Origin: Planomicrobium sp. CPCC 101079
Lineage (GTDB): Bacteria; Bacillota; Bacilli; Bacillales_A; Planococcaceae
DNA: 64,000 nucleotides
Direction of reading: 5' to 3'
NCBI RefSeq assembly: GCF_007859275.1
Contig: NZ_VOHC01000002.1
Coordinates: 1 to 64,000 of the forward strand
Shown: positions 45,276 to 54,481 of the stretch, one piece after another
How the letters are laid out: every line of letters begins with the position of its first letter
Position numbering within the stretch: position 1 is the first letter of the stretch
Notes under the pieces: model-generated
What the model saw: only the letters and a program-made list of their open reading frames with translations
The model's database searches: none
Told to the model about the DNA's origin: nothing
Position numbers and translations under genes: made by a program

Positions 45276-45914
45276 ATGAGACGCTGGATTGGCTTGCTCC
45301 TTCTCTTGTCTGGGCTATTGATTGGGCTTTACAGTTTTTTTGACTGGCATACCGGTAGAACTGCAGCTGAAGATTTGACCCGTGAAGAAATAGCGGATTT
45401 TGAAAAAATCCAAAAAGAGGCTGCAACAGAGGTAAAGGTAACACCGGCTCAACCAAAAGCGTCCCCTTCCCCTCTTCTTACTTCTGATATTGAACGCAAT
45501 CTAGGCGAGAAGACTGCCACCCTGCTGATTCCTAAAATCGGACAGAAGTATACGGTTTATTGGGGGGCGGATGATGCTACATTGAAAAAAGGGGTCGGGA
45601 TGTACGTCAGCGATTTGACCACTGTTCCTGGCGGCTATGGCCATACCGTATTAAGCGGACACCGGGATACCGTCTTTACAAGGCTTGCCGAACTAGAAGA
45701 AAAGGATAACTTGATGGTCGAATATGAAGGCAGAATATATATCTATGAAATTTTTAAAATGTGGGTTACCGATGAAGACGACCGTTCGGTCATTGTCGAA
45801 AAAGACGAGTCGATTTTGACCCTAACGACCTGCTATCCTTTCGACTTTATCGGCTCAGCTCCGGACCGTTATATCGTCCAGGCCAAGTTGGCCTCAACGC
45901 AGCAGGCCGAATAA
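45276..45914 (+). CDS. Class D-like sortase
   Basis: A 212-residue membrane-bound transpeptidase: one N-terminal helix (5-22), then the sortase barrel. Catalytic residues are H129 (VLSGHRD), C186 (TLTTCYPF) and R198 (APDRYIV). The TLTTCYPF motif and the size fit class D, like Bacillus YhcS. It should cut the LPDTA of the upstream gene product and attach it to the wall. GGGGTGA precedes ATG 45276, 58 nt after the substrate gene. Confidence 0.93.
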   Translation: MRRWIGLLLLLSGLLIGLYSFFDWHTGRTAAEDLTREEIADFEKIQKEAATEVKVTPAQPKASPSPLLTSDIERNLGEKTATLLIPKIGQKYTVYWGADDATLKKGVGMYVSDLTTVPGGYGHTVLSGHRDTVFTRLAELEEKDNLMVEYEGRIYIYEIFKMWVTDEDDRSVIVEKDESILTLTTCYPFDFIGSAPDRYIVQAKLASTQQAE

Positions 45915-45916
45915 AC

Positions 45917-45957
45917 TAAAAGGGCAAAAGCTATCGAATCAGCTTTTGCCCTTTTTT
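45917..45957. terminator. Bidirectional terminator after sortase gene
   Basis: AAAAGGGCAAAAGCT (45918-45932) and AGCTTTTGCCCTTTTTT (45941-45957). It overlaps the 3' end of the convergent small membrane protein gene. Confidence 0.88.
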
Positions 45958-46161
45958 GATTCTTCTATTGATCCGGTCGATCCTTTGGTTCCTCATCCAA
46001 CCATAAACGGCTAGAATTGCGAAAAGGACTCCAAGAACGCCGAATGTAATCCCATATCCCCCGTTAGTGGCATTCAAATTTTCGTACGCACGTACACACA
46101 TGGAAATGGCGCTTATTCCAATAGCCAAAAGAATCAACGGGTGTATTTTGATTTTATCCAT
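45931..46161 (-). CDS. Small two-helix membrane protein
   Basis: A 76-residue protein with two hydrophobic segments (about 8-24 and 36-55) and a strongly basic tail (RNQRIDRINRRIKKGQK). ATG 46161 follows GGAAGG. It lies 10 nt after the stop of the cysteine-desulfurase-like gene, so the two are probably cotranscribed. No known family was recognised. Confidence 0.65.
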   Translation of the reverse strand: MDKIKIHPLILLAIGISAISMCVRAYENLNATNGGYGITFGVLGVLFAILAVYGWMRNQRIDRINRRIKKGQKLIR

Positions 46162-46171
46162 AGCAGCCTTC

Positions 46172-47404
46172 CTACAAAGAGGCAACCGCTTGGATGAGCC
46201 GGTCCACTTCTTCTTCCGTGTTGTAAGGCGCTAATCCTGCACGGATCCAGCCGCCGCTTTTGTTGATATCAAGGCGCTCCGCCAATGTTGAGGCGTAAAA
46301 ATGGCCAGAGGCAATGAAAATGCTGTGTTCTTCAGCCATAATTTTGCAGACTTCTTCCGGCTTTCTGCTTTCCACTTGAAAAGCGATGGTCGGCGTTTTC
46401 GGAATGTCATGCGCCGCTTCAAATAATTTAACGCCATCAATTGCCTTTAAGCCTTCCCGAAGCCGGGTCGCCAAGCTATTTTCATGCGCTTCGATCCGTT
46501 CAATGCCCGACTGGATACGCTCTCTTCTTGTTGCACCTTCCCCAAAGCTTGCAAAAAATTCAATCGCTGGTGTGATTCCCGCAATCCCTTCATGGTTTTG
46601 CGTGCCAGTCTCCAAATTGTCTGGATATTGGCTTGGTGCCGGCACCAATTTGTAAGGCTCCAGCTCTTTGAAAAGCGCTTCTTGAATCGCCGCGATGCCG
46701 ATATGCGGCCCGAAGAATTTATAAGCGGAACACAATAAGATGTCAATTCCTTGCCGATCGCGGTCAATTGGGATATGTGGAGCCGCATGGACAGCATCAG
46801 CCGCTACTAAAGCTCCGACTTCTTTTGCCCGCTTCACAATCGGTTCAAAGTCCACAATAGTACCCACGGCATTCGATGCCATGCCAATCGCCACAAGACG
46901 CGTATTTTGATTGATAACTTCGTTCAAATCCGATAAATCAAGCGTCAAGGTTTCAGTGTCCACTTTAACCCACCTTACCTTCAGCCCGCGGTCTTCGGCC
47001 ATCAATAGCCATGGATCGACATTGGCGCGGTGATCCATTTCCGTCACCACAATTTCATCGCCCGCTCCCCATTTTTTCCCGAGCGCCCGGGAAATCGCCA
47101 ACGTCAAGGTGGTCATATTTGCACCAAATGCCACCTCATTTACTTGGACACCCAGGAAATCAGCAACCGCCTGTTTCGCTTCTTTGATAATCTCTTCTGT
47201 TTCCCAGCTAGATGGGAAGCAGCCATGCAGATTCGCTCCGCCGTTCTCCATGTATTGCGCAATGGCCCGAATAGCTGACTTTACAACTTGCGAACCACCA
47301 GGTCCATCAAAGTACGCAGCTTGTTTACCTTTGTAGGTTCGCTGCAAAGCAGGAAATTGTTCTCTCACTTCACTGATTGGAAACGTCGTTTCTTCTGTTT
47401 TCAT
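46172..47404 (-). CDS. Cysteine desulfurase-like class V aminotransferase
   Basis: A 410-residue PLP enzyme. The lysine that binds PLP lies in LLCSAYKFFGPH, with VAADAVHAAPHIP as the preceding strand. It belongs to the VC1184-like subfamily rather than to true IscS/SufS, whose active-site Cys loop is not apparent. Activity is not established. ATG 47404 follows AAAGGAG; the extra upstream frame to 47506 has no site. Confidence 0.85.
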   Translation of the reverse strand: MKTEETTFPISEVREQFPALQRTYKGKQAAYFDGPGGSQVVKSAIRAIAQYMENGGANLHGCFPSSWETEEIIKEAKQAVADFLGVQVNEVAFGANMTTLTLAISRALGKKWGAGDEIVVTEMDHRANVDPWLLMAEDRGLKVRWVKVDTETLTLDLSDLNEVINQNTRLVAIGMASNAVGTIVDFEPIVKRAKEVGALVAADAVHAAPHIPIDRDRQGIDILLCSAYKFFGPHIGIAAIQEALFKELEPYKLVPAPSQYPDNLETGTQNHEGIAGITPAIEFFASFGEGATRRERIQSGIERIEAHENSLATRLREGLKAIDGVKLFEAAHDIPKTPTIAFQVESRKPEEVCKIMAEEHSIFIASGHFYASTLAERLDINKSGGWIRAGLAPYNTEEEVDRLIQAVASL

Positions 47405-47537
47405 CAAGTCGGCTCCTTTTGTCTGTGGAATAGAAAAATCCAATAAGGGAACTAAAGCTTTACCCTTGTCATTATAGATAGAAGACAGAATTTTTTCAAT
47501 AATCAAGGCATTGGAGCACCTTTACTGCCACTAGAAG

Positions 47538-47588
47538 AAAGAGGCCGGCCAACTTCGTTTTTCAACGGCAGCAGAGCCAACCTCTTTT
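47538..47588 (-). terminator. Terminator after class I amidotransferase-type gene
   Basis: AAAGAGG (47538-47544) pairs with CCTCTTTT (47581-47588) and GGC/GCC arms extend inward. It lies right after the stop of the 47591-48355 gene. Confidence 0.65.
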
Positions 47589-47590
47589 CA

Positions 47591-48355
47591 TCAGTTACTT
47601 ATATGCGCTTTTGCGCATTCTTTGACGAACGCAGTGAACAGCGGCATGACTTCTGGCACCTTATCCACCATCATTTCAGGATGCCATTGTACGGCACAGA
47701 CAAAACGGCTGCCTTTCCATTCCATGCCTTCGACCAAACCGTCCGGCGAAAAAGCAGTCGCCACAAAATCAATTCCAAGGTCTTTTACTGCCTGATGATG
47801 GAAACTGTTGACCGCCAGCGTCTCAGAATGGTAAATTTCATGAAGCTTTGAATCGGGGTCTACCGTGACATCATGGACGGGATGATGCATTGGCGCTCCT
47901 ACGACCGAGTGATTAAAGCAATCCGGCTGTTGCCGCTTCAAGTCCTGAAAAAGCGAGCCTTCCGCAGCTACATTCAATAGCTGCATGCCCCGGCATATTC
48001 CTAAGACCGGTATATCACTTTGAAACAACGCTTTTTTGGCTAATGACACTTCATGCAAATCGCGCTTTGGTTCGATTGGCCCTAGCTCATAGCTTGGATA
48101 TTCCCCGTACAATTGTGAATCGATGTCAGAGCCGCCTGTAAACAAAATGCCATCCAATTTGCCAAGCATCATTTCCGCCGTCTCCACATTTTCTGTCACC
48201 GGCAAAATAATCGGAATGCCGCCTGCCCTTTCAATAGAATAAACATAGTCAGCCGACAACAACTGCCATTCCTGCCCCATTGCGCCTAACCCCGTCACTA
48301 CTCCTGGAGCACTGTCAGCCGAATAATTTGCGCATATTCCGATTAAAGGTTTCAT
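47591..48355 (-). CDS. Gamma-glutamyl-gamma-aminobutyrate hydrolase-family peptidase (C26)
   Basis: A 254-residue class I glutamine amidotransferase-like hydrolase of the PuuD type: nucleophile in LGICRGMQLLN, His and Glu in QWHPEM. It would split gamma-glutamyl amides or peptides. It is the last gene before a terminator, downstream of the S9 peptidase gene by 97 nt. Confidence 0.88.
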   Translation of the reverse strand: MKPLIGICANYSADSAPGVVTGLGAMGQEWQLLSADYVYSIERAGGIPIILPVTENVETAEMMLGKLDGILFTGGSDIDSQLYGEYPSYELGPIEPKRDLHEVSLAKKALFQSDIPVLGICRGMQLLNVAAEGSLFQDLKRQQPDCFNHSVVGAPMHHPVHDVTVDPDSKLHEIYHSETLAVNSFHHQAVKDLGIDFVATAFSPDGLVEGMEWKGSRFVCAVQWHPEMMVDKVPEVMPLFTAFVKECAKAHISN

Positions 48356-48452
48356 CGTTCCCCGCTCCTGTTCTTGATGGATTTTTGCATTTCTTGGTAT
48401 ATGGCCTTCTTTACCTTAAAGTATAATGGAATTTATTCGTGTGGCCATGTGT

Positions 48453-50240
48453 TTATAAAAACTTTTGCATGAACTCGACAATTAGTGTATTCATATGAAT
48501 GTGATTTTCGATTTTTTCAGTCTGATGGCCTTCGTCTTCGAAAATGACCAGCTCGACTTGCTTCCCTTGCCGCTTCAAGTCTGCCGTCAACTGCTCCGCT
48601 TCACTCACCGGCACACGGGTATCGTTTCGGCCATGGAAGACCAGCAGCGGAGCCGTAATATTGGCTGTATGGTTCAGCGGCGCAATTTCTTCGAAAAAGT
48701 CCACATCCTCCTTTAATGAACCGTATTCGAATTCGCGAAGCGCACGGCGCCACGAACCCGTATTTTCCAAAAAGGATTTAAAGTGGGAGATGCCGACAAT
48801 ATCGACTCCAGCTGCCCAGACATCCGGATAATGCGTCAACGCAGCCAACACCATGAACCCGCCGTAACTGCGGCCCATTATTCCAATTCTTTCCGGGTCC
48901 ATACCATGGTTTTCCACTAAATCAGCCGCAAGCTCTTTCAAATCTGCCACTGAATCCATCCGTTTCCGTACGTCGTCCAATTTCACATAGGTGCGCCCAT
49001 ACCCCATACTGCCGCGGACATTTGGCGCCGCTACCGCAAAACCGTTTGCCGCTAAAAACTGGATGACTGGATTGAATTCAGCTCTGATCTGATGTTCAGG
49101 TCCGCCGTGGACATAAATGACGACCGGCTGGTCATGCTCTTTTTTGCCATACAAAAAGTAAGGAACTTGCAGACCATCAAATGAAGAAAAATGGCATAGT
49201 TCCGGCTGCATCCACAAATGCTCCACTTCTTTTGCTTCACCGACAAATGTCAGCCGTTCTGCTTTTTGGCTATCTACCGAAACCTTCCAAATATCTCCCG
49301 GGTGGACCGCACTTTTAACGCCTACCATCAATTCTTTTTCGTTCATCCAGGAAAGCGAATCAAAAACACCGTTGGGCATTCCTTCTATTGTAATGTCCAT
49401 ATCTTCTCTTAGCGCATAAATGCCAAGCCTTGATATGCCGCCTTCATTGACTGTGTATGCGAGCTTGGAATTGTCCGGTGAAAGCTTGATTTCTTCAATA
49501 TCCCAACTTTCGATTGCCAGCAGTTCACTCAATTCGGCTGGATGATTGAATGCAAACTGGTGTATGGCCAAGGTTTCCCGTCCAGTGTCCGTAACCAGGA
49601 AACCGCCTTCCCCATCATTGCTTAATTGAATCGAATGATATCGGGCCACTATGTTTTCTTCCCAAAGCTTCGTTAGTTTTTTCGAAGTTAAATTGAACAC
49701 GTAATAAGACTGGTCAATATTTGTATCTGGCATACTTAAAATGAGCTGTTTTCCGTCTTTCGTCCAACACACCGGTGTGCAATTTCCATCCACTTGAAAA
49801 ATTGCTTGTTCTTCTTTTTCTTCTACATCCAATATGTATACATCAAAAAAACCGGGATGGCGGCGATTGCTTGAAAAGGCGATCTTTTTTTCATCTGGCG
49901 ACCAGCCGCCGAATTGGTGGAAGTGTTCAGATGAAACAACAAGTTCTTCAATAATTCCGTTATTTTCATTCAGTATATACAATTGCTGTTTTTCATTTCC
50001 CTTATGGTCCATTCCGACAATGGTTTTGTTGCCGGCAGGAGAATGGTGGACCTCTAATACTCGATCAGGCAAATCAGTCACTTGCTCAATTCTGCCTTCG
50101 CCCTGCCATTTCCAAACTTGTGGAAGACCAGTCTTTTTCGATAAAAACGTGAATGCTTGTTTTCCGGGAATTGCCCTTGGCTCGGAAGCCCCAGTAACGT
50201 TTAAATAAGTCTGGAGATGATGTCCAGCGGAAGTTTTCAT
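48453..50240 (-). CDS. S9-family prolyl oligopeptidase
   Basis: A 595-residue cytoplasmic peptidase with an N-terminal beta-propeller (about 10-340) and a C-terminal alpha/beta hydrolase domain. Catalytic residues are Ser in GRSYGGFMV, Asp in NDTRVPV and His in DEGHQT. It cuts short peptides, often acyl-aminoacyl or proline-containing. ATG 50240 follows AAAGGGGAT. It lies downstream of the second peptide importer, which fits a role in digesting imported peptides. Confidence 0.93.
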   Translation of the reverse strand: MKTSAGHHLQTYLNVTGASEPRAIPGKQAFTFLSKKTGLPQVWKWQGEGRIEQVTDLPDRVLEVHHSPAGNKTIVGMDHKGNEKQQLYILNENNGIIEELVVSSEHFHQFGGWSPDEKKIAFSSNRRHPGFFDVYILDVEEKEEQAIFQVDGNCTPVCWTKDGKQLILSMPDTNIDQSYYVFNLTSKKLTKLWEENIVARYHSIQLSNDGEGGFLVTDTGRETLAIHQFAFNHPAELSELLAIESWDIEEIKLSPDNSKLAYTVNEGGISRLGIYALREDMDITIEGMPNGVFDSLSWMNEKELMVGVKSAVHPGDIWKVSVDSQKAERLTFVGEAKEVEHLWMQPELCHFSSFDGLQVPYFLYGKKEHDQPVVIYVHGGPEHQIRAEFNPVIQFLAANGFAVAAPNVRGSMGYGRTYVKLDDVRKRMDSVADLKELAADLVENHGMDPERIGIMGRSYGGFMVLAALTHYPDVWAAGVDIVGISHFKSFLENTGSWRRALREFEYGSLKEDVDFFEEIAPLNHTANITAPLLVFHGRNDTRVPVSEAEQLTADLKRQGKQVELVIFEDEGHQTEKIENHIHMNTLIVEFMQKFL

Positions 50241-50291
50241 GTTTCGATCCCCTTTCAAATTTCATGCTTTCTTTTGAAAAGACTACTCATT

Positions 50292-50669
50292 TCAATAGAA
50301 AACGAGTAGCCCGATAAGTGATATTAAAATGGAGGAAGTTGACAAACTCGACGTAAACAGCAAAAGCCAAGTAGCAATAGATTGCTTGAATTGCTGCAGG
50401 CCCTCATCTTCAGCAAGCTGCTGGTTTGTGCGCTCGAGCGACCTGGATTTTGCCATGGGCATGAAAAATGGACCCATTTGGCGGAAACCGCTCGTGAACA
50501 AATCCAGAAACTTCGTCTGCCAAATTTTAATACATGCAGCAATGATGGCAGCAACCAAACCGAACAGAAAGGCGTAATTGATCCATTCAACAAGCGACCA
50601 GCCCCAAATTAATTTACAGGCAATCCACAGTACCATAAGACAGCTATTCAATACGATAAATCGTTTCAT
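50292..50669 (-). CDS. DUF3899-type membrane protein
   Basis: A 125-residue protein with helices about 4-20, 28-48 and 98-122 and a polar central loop with [15 protein letters not shown], which marks the DUF3899 family. Function unknown. It lies between the importer terminator and the S9 gene on the same strand. Confidence 0.72.
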   Translation of the reverse strand: MKRFIVLNSCLMVLWIACKLIWGWSLVEWINYAFLFGLVAAIIAACIKIWQTKFLDLFTSGFRQMGPFFMPMAKSRSLERTNQQLAEDEGLQQFKQSIATWLLLFTSSLSTSSILISLIGLLVFY

Positions 50670-50690
50670 CTTCTCACCTCATAAAAAATA

Positions 50691-50752
50691 CGGCAGCACC
50701 CGATCTTCTCAGCAATCCATTAAACTGGATTGCTGGAGACGGGACACTGCCG
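50691..50752 (-). terminator. Long hairpin terminator after oppA
   Basis: CGGCAG, CCCG and CAGCAATCCA pair with TGGATTGCTG, CGGG and CTGCCG, making a 62-nt interrupted stem with a TTAAAC loop and a T6 run on the minus strand. It ends the importer transcript before the DUF3899 gene. Confidence 0.85.
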
Positions 50753-50785
50753 ATTCAACTCCAATTCCCATCAGGAATTTCTAGC

Positions 50786-52420
50786 TTATTTTGTTTTCTC
50801 CGCCCATTTCAAGTAAGGGTAGCGGTTCACGTAGTAAGCGATATTCTCATAATCTTGAGAAACCATATACGTGTTTTTATAGAAGTAAACCGGCATAAAC
50901 GGCATGTCCGTCATTAAGATTTCTTCTGCTTGGTGAAGCATTTCAAAACGTTTGTTTTCGTCTTGTTCCACTTTAGCATCTGCCATCAAAGAATCGAATT
51001 CTTCATTTACCCAACCTGTGCGGTTGTTCGGGCTATCGCCAAGGTAGTAGTCCAAGTTTACAACAGGATCAACAAAGATTCCGATCCAGCCCATACGCGC
51101 CATTTGGAAGTTTCCTTGTTTGGTTGTCTCCAGATAAGTTCCCCATTCTTGGTTGGCCAGTTTAACGTTGACATCCAAGTTAGCAGATAACATTTCCTGT
51201 ACGGCTTCCGCCATTTTCTTGTTGCTTTCCAAAGTATTGTACATCAATGTTACTTCCGGCAATGTATCCCAGCCTTCTTCAGCCATACCTTCTTCAAGAA
51301 GTTTTTTCGCTTCTTCTGCATTTTCCTCAAAGTAGTTGCCGCCAGCTTCACGGAAATCGCCTTCAGCTGTTTCAGCTCCAGTTGGAACCATTGCAAATGC
51401 TGGAGTTTCTCCAGCTTGCGTCACGTTCTCCACCAACGCTTGGCGATCTACAGCCATGGCAAATGCTTTGCGGACTTTTGCATTTGTGAACGGTTCTTTT
51501 TCAACATTGAACATGTACATGTAAGTGCCGTAGTAAGGAACTTCCATGTATTCCGGATTTTCTTTTTCCGTTGCAATAACATCAGTTGGCAATGTCATAA
51601 CCAAATCCAATTCGCCCGTTTTGAACATCTGATAGTATGTCGAAGCTTCATTCACCAATTCGAACGTTACTTTTTCCAATTTCACTTCATCTGTAGCATA
51701 GTAATCGTCATTTTTCTCGATGACCACATTGCTGTCATGTTGCCATTCAGTCATTTCAAACGGTCCGTTGCTGACATAAGTATCCGCTTCTGCTGCCCAG
51801 TTTTTGTTTTCTTCAACAGCTTTTTGTTGAACTGGATAGAATGTCCATAATGTCAAAAGACTATCAAAATATCCTAGTGGAGCGTTCAATTCAACTTCAA
51901 ATGTCGTATCGTCAACAGCTTTGATTCCTACATCTTCCACGTTTCCTTCGCCTTTATTATAAGCTTCGGCACCTTTAATATAGTAAAGATAAAAAGCGAA
52001 TGCGCTTCCTGTCTCTGGGTTCAATACACGTTCCCACGCATATTCAAAATCTCCAGCCGTTACAGGAGAACCGTCTGACCATTTTGCGTCTTCACGCAAT
52101 TTGAATGTATACGTTTTGCCGTCTTCAGATACTGTAACATCGGATGCTGCCCCTAAAACCGGATTCCCTTCCTTATCGCGTGTGTATAACCCTTCAAAAA
52201 TATGATCCAGAACCCAGCCGGATGTCGTATCTGTAGCAAGTGCCGGATCGATTGCAGGCGGTTCAGACATAGCATTGACGACCATTTCTTGTTTGATGTC
52301 CGTGCTTGTCCCTCCCTCGCTTGATGAAGAAGTTTCCCCTTCTCCTCCGCCGCCGTAGCAGCCAGCTAATGCTGTTGAAGTTGCAAGCAGCATACTCATC
52401 GGTAATAACCATTTTTTCAT
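50786..52420 (-). CDS. Oligopeptide ABC transporter, substrate-binding lipoprotein
   Basis: A 544-residue SBP family 5 protein with a signal peptide and lipobox LAGC (Cys21), a glycine/serine-rich linker, and YTFKLREDAKWSDGSPVTAGD, the OppA signature. It is the last gene of the transporter operon, 22 nt after the second ATPase gene. Ligand is likely short peptides; the linked D-aminopeptidase hints at D-amino-acid-containing wall peptides. ATG 52420 starts the signal peptide. Confidence 0.93.
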   Translation of the reverse strand: MKKWLLPMSMLLATSTALAGCYGGGGEGETSSSSEGGTSTDIKQEMVVNAMSEPPAIDPALATDTTSGWVLDHIFEGLYTRDKEGNPVLGAASDVTVSEDGKTYTFKLREDAKWSDGSPVTAGDFEYAWERVLNPETGSAFAFYLYYIKGAEAYNKGEGNVEDVGIKAVDDTTFEVELNAPLGYFDSLLTLWTFYPVQQKAVEENKNWAAEADTYVSNGPFEMTEWQHDSNVVIEKNDDYYATDEVKLEKVTFELVNEASTYYQMFKTGELDLVMTLPTDVIATEKENPEYMEVPYYGTYMYMFNVEKEPFTNAKVRKAFAMAVDRQALVENVTQAGETPAFAMVPTGAETAEGDFREAGGNYFEENAEEAKKLLEEGMAEEGWDTLPEVTLMYNTLESNKKMAEAVQEMLSANLDVNVKLANQEWGTYLETTKQGNFQMARMGWIGIFVDPVVNLDYYLGDSPNNRTGWVNEEFDSLMADAKVEQDENKRFEMLHQAEEILMTDMPFMPVYFYKNTYMVSQDYENIAYYVNRYPYLKWAEKTK

Positions 52421-52442
52421 CTTGTTCTCCCCTTTTAATTTA

Positions 52443-53429
52443 TTAGTATAAATGACAAGCAACCCAATGCTCGTCTTCTACTTCTTTCCATTGTGGTTCT
52501 TGTAATGCGCAAATTTCCATAGCATGCGGGCATCGGGTCCGGAATCGGCAGCCGCTTGGAGGCGCTGTCGGACTCGGCGGATCGCCTTGAAGAACAATGC
52601 GTTCTTTTTTGACGGCACGCGGGTTCGCTTTTGGAATGGCCGATAACAAGGCCTGTGTGTATGGATGCAGCGGATTTCTGAACATATCATCGCTATTGCT
52701 CAGTTCCATCATTTTCCCGAGGTACATGACGCCGATCCGGTCACTGATGTGCTTGACCATCCCTAGGTCATGGGCGATAAACAGATATGTCAAGCCTTCG
52801 GATTCTTTCAATTCTTCCATCAAGTTGATGACTTGCGCTTGAATGGATACATCGAGCGCGGAGATCGGTTCATCGGCAACGATGAACTTCGGCTCTACTG
52901 CCAGTGCCCGAGCAATTCCAATCCGCTGCCGCTGCCCGCCTGAGAATTCATGCGGAAAGCGTTTGGCATGTTCGGGGCGCAAGCCGACTTGTGCCAACAA
53001 TTCGTAAATCCGGTTGGTCCGGTCTTTTCCTTTAAAAAGTTTATAGGCATCAATTCCTTCTGCAACGATGTCTCCAACGCGCATTCTCGGGTTAAGAGAT
53101 GCATGCGGATCTTGAAAAATCATTTGCATTTCTTTATTGACGTTACGTTGAGTTTCTTTATCAAGCTGCAAAACGTTTTGTCCATTATAAATAATTTCTC
53201 CGGAAGTCGGCGATTGCAGCCCCACCACGGTCTTGCCGAGCGTGGACTTGCCGCTGCCGCTTTCTCCAACCAAACCAAATGTCTCGCCTTTTCGGATCGA
53301 GATAGTGATATCGTCAACCGATTTGACTGTAACGTCTTTTTTGATATTGAAGTATTTCTTCAAAGAATGGATTTCGACAAGATTTTCCGCCGTTTTGGCC
53401 TTTCCTGTTTCTTCGATTTTTTCAACCAT
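52443..53429 (-). CDS. Oligopeptide ABC transporter ATPase (OppF-like)
   Basis: A 328-residue ATPase with Walker A GESGSGKST, signature FSGGQRQRIGIARAL, Walker B FIVADEPISALD, and the cysteine-rich TAPPSGCRFRTRCPHA tail. Start ATG overlaps the stop of the OppD-like gene by one base (TAATG). Confidence 0.94.
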   Translation of the reverse strand: MVEKIEETGKAKTAENLVEIHSLKKYFNIKKDVTVKSVDDITISIRKGETFGLVGESGSGKSTLGKTVVGLQSPTSGEIIYNGQNVLQLDKETQRNVNKEMQMIFQDPHASLNPRMRVGDIVAEGIDAYKLFKGKDRTNRIYELLAQVGLRPEHAKRFPHEFSGGQRQRIGIARALAVEPKFIVADEPISALDVSIQAQVINLMEELKESEGLTYLFIAHDLGMVKHISDRIGVMYLGKMMELSNSDDMFRNPLHPYTQALLSAIPKANPRAVKKERIVLQGDPPSPTAPPSGCRFRTRCPHAMEICALQEPQWKEVEDEHWVACHLY

Positions 53430-54469
53430 TACTTTTCACTCCCTACTGCAATGGCTTTTTCTTCTTCACTTGCGAAAACTTGCTCCACTTTTGGCGCACG
53501 CTCATCATTTAGCCAACATTTAGCCAAATGGCCTTCTCCGATTTCAAAATTCCCAGGCATTTCTTCTACGCATATATCCATGGCGAACTTGCAGCGCGGG
53601 GCAAACGGGCAGCCTTTCGGCGGGGCAAAAAGATCCGGCGGCGACCCTTCGATCGGAATCAATTTCTTTTTTTCCGGTCCATCCACGTCAGGAATTGAAT
53701 TTAACAGCCCCCATGTGTATGGGTGCCTTGGATTTTCAAACAACTCATATACCGTGCCGCTCTCTACCATCATTCCGCCGTACATGACGATCACCCGCTG
53801 TGCCGTTTCAGCTACAACACCCAGATCGTGGGTAATCAAAATAATCGCGGTATCCGTTTTCTTTTGGATATCTTTCATCAATTCCAGCACTTGCGCCTGG
53901 ATAGTTACATCAAGCGCTGTAGTCGGCTCATCCGCAATCAGCAATTCCGGATTGCACGCAAGCGCGATGGCAATCATTGCCCGTTGCCGCATCCCGCCGC
54001 TAAATTCATGGGGATACTGGTTATAGCGTTCTTCAGCATTCGGTATCCCGACCAATTTGAGCATTTCAATCGCTTTTATCTTTGCCTCTTTTTTCGATAA
54101 TTTCTGGTGGGCAATGATGCCTTCGGCAATTTGTTTGCCGACAATCATCGTTGGATTTAACGATGTCATCGGATCCTGGAAAATCATCCCGATTTTTGAA
54201 CCTTTTACTTTTCGGAGCTCCCTTTTCGACACACCCAATATTTCTTTTCCTTGAAACTTTATGCTGCCCCCTTTAATGATTCCTGGAGGCATAGGGATTA
54301 GGCCCATAATGGTTTGGACGGTAACACTTTTGCCGCTTCCGCTTTCACCGACGATGGCGACCACTTCCCCTTTATCCACATGGAAGGAGACATCGCGAAC
54401 AGCTTTTACTTCGCCGCCGTACGTTTTAAAATTCACTTTTAAATTATTTACATCCAATAAACGACTCAT
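53429..54469 (-). CDS. Oligopeptide ABC transporter ATPase (OppD-like)
   Basis: A 346-residue ATPase: Walker A GESGSGKSV, signature FSGGMRQRAMIAIAL, Walker B LLIADEPTTALD, PPKGCPFAPRCKFAM cysteine cluster. The 25-residue C-terminal extension after the cluster is acidic and not typical. It lies 12 nt after the OppC-like gene. Confidence 0.94.
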   Translation of the reverse strand: MSRLLDVNNLKVNFKTYGGEVKAVRDVSFHVDKGEVVAIVGESGSGKSVTVQTIMGLIPMPPGIIKGGSIKFQGKEILGVSKRELRKVKGSKIGMIFQDPMTSLNPTMIVGKQIAEGIIAHQKLSKKEAKIKAIEMLKLVGIPNAEERYNQYPHEFSGGMRQRAMIAIALACNPELLIADEPTTALDVTIQAQVLELMKDIQKKTDTAIILITHDLGVVAETAQRVIVMYGGMMVESGTVYELFENPRHPYTWGLLNSIPDVDGPEKKKLIPIEGSPPDLFAPPKGCPFAPRCKFAMDICVEEMPGNFEIGEGHLAKCWLNDERAPKVEQVFASEEEKAIAVGSEK

Positions 54470-54481
54470 CGTTTTTACCTC

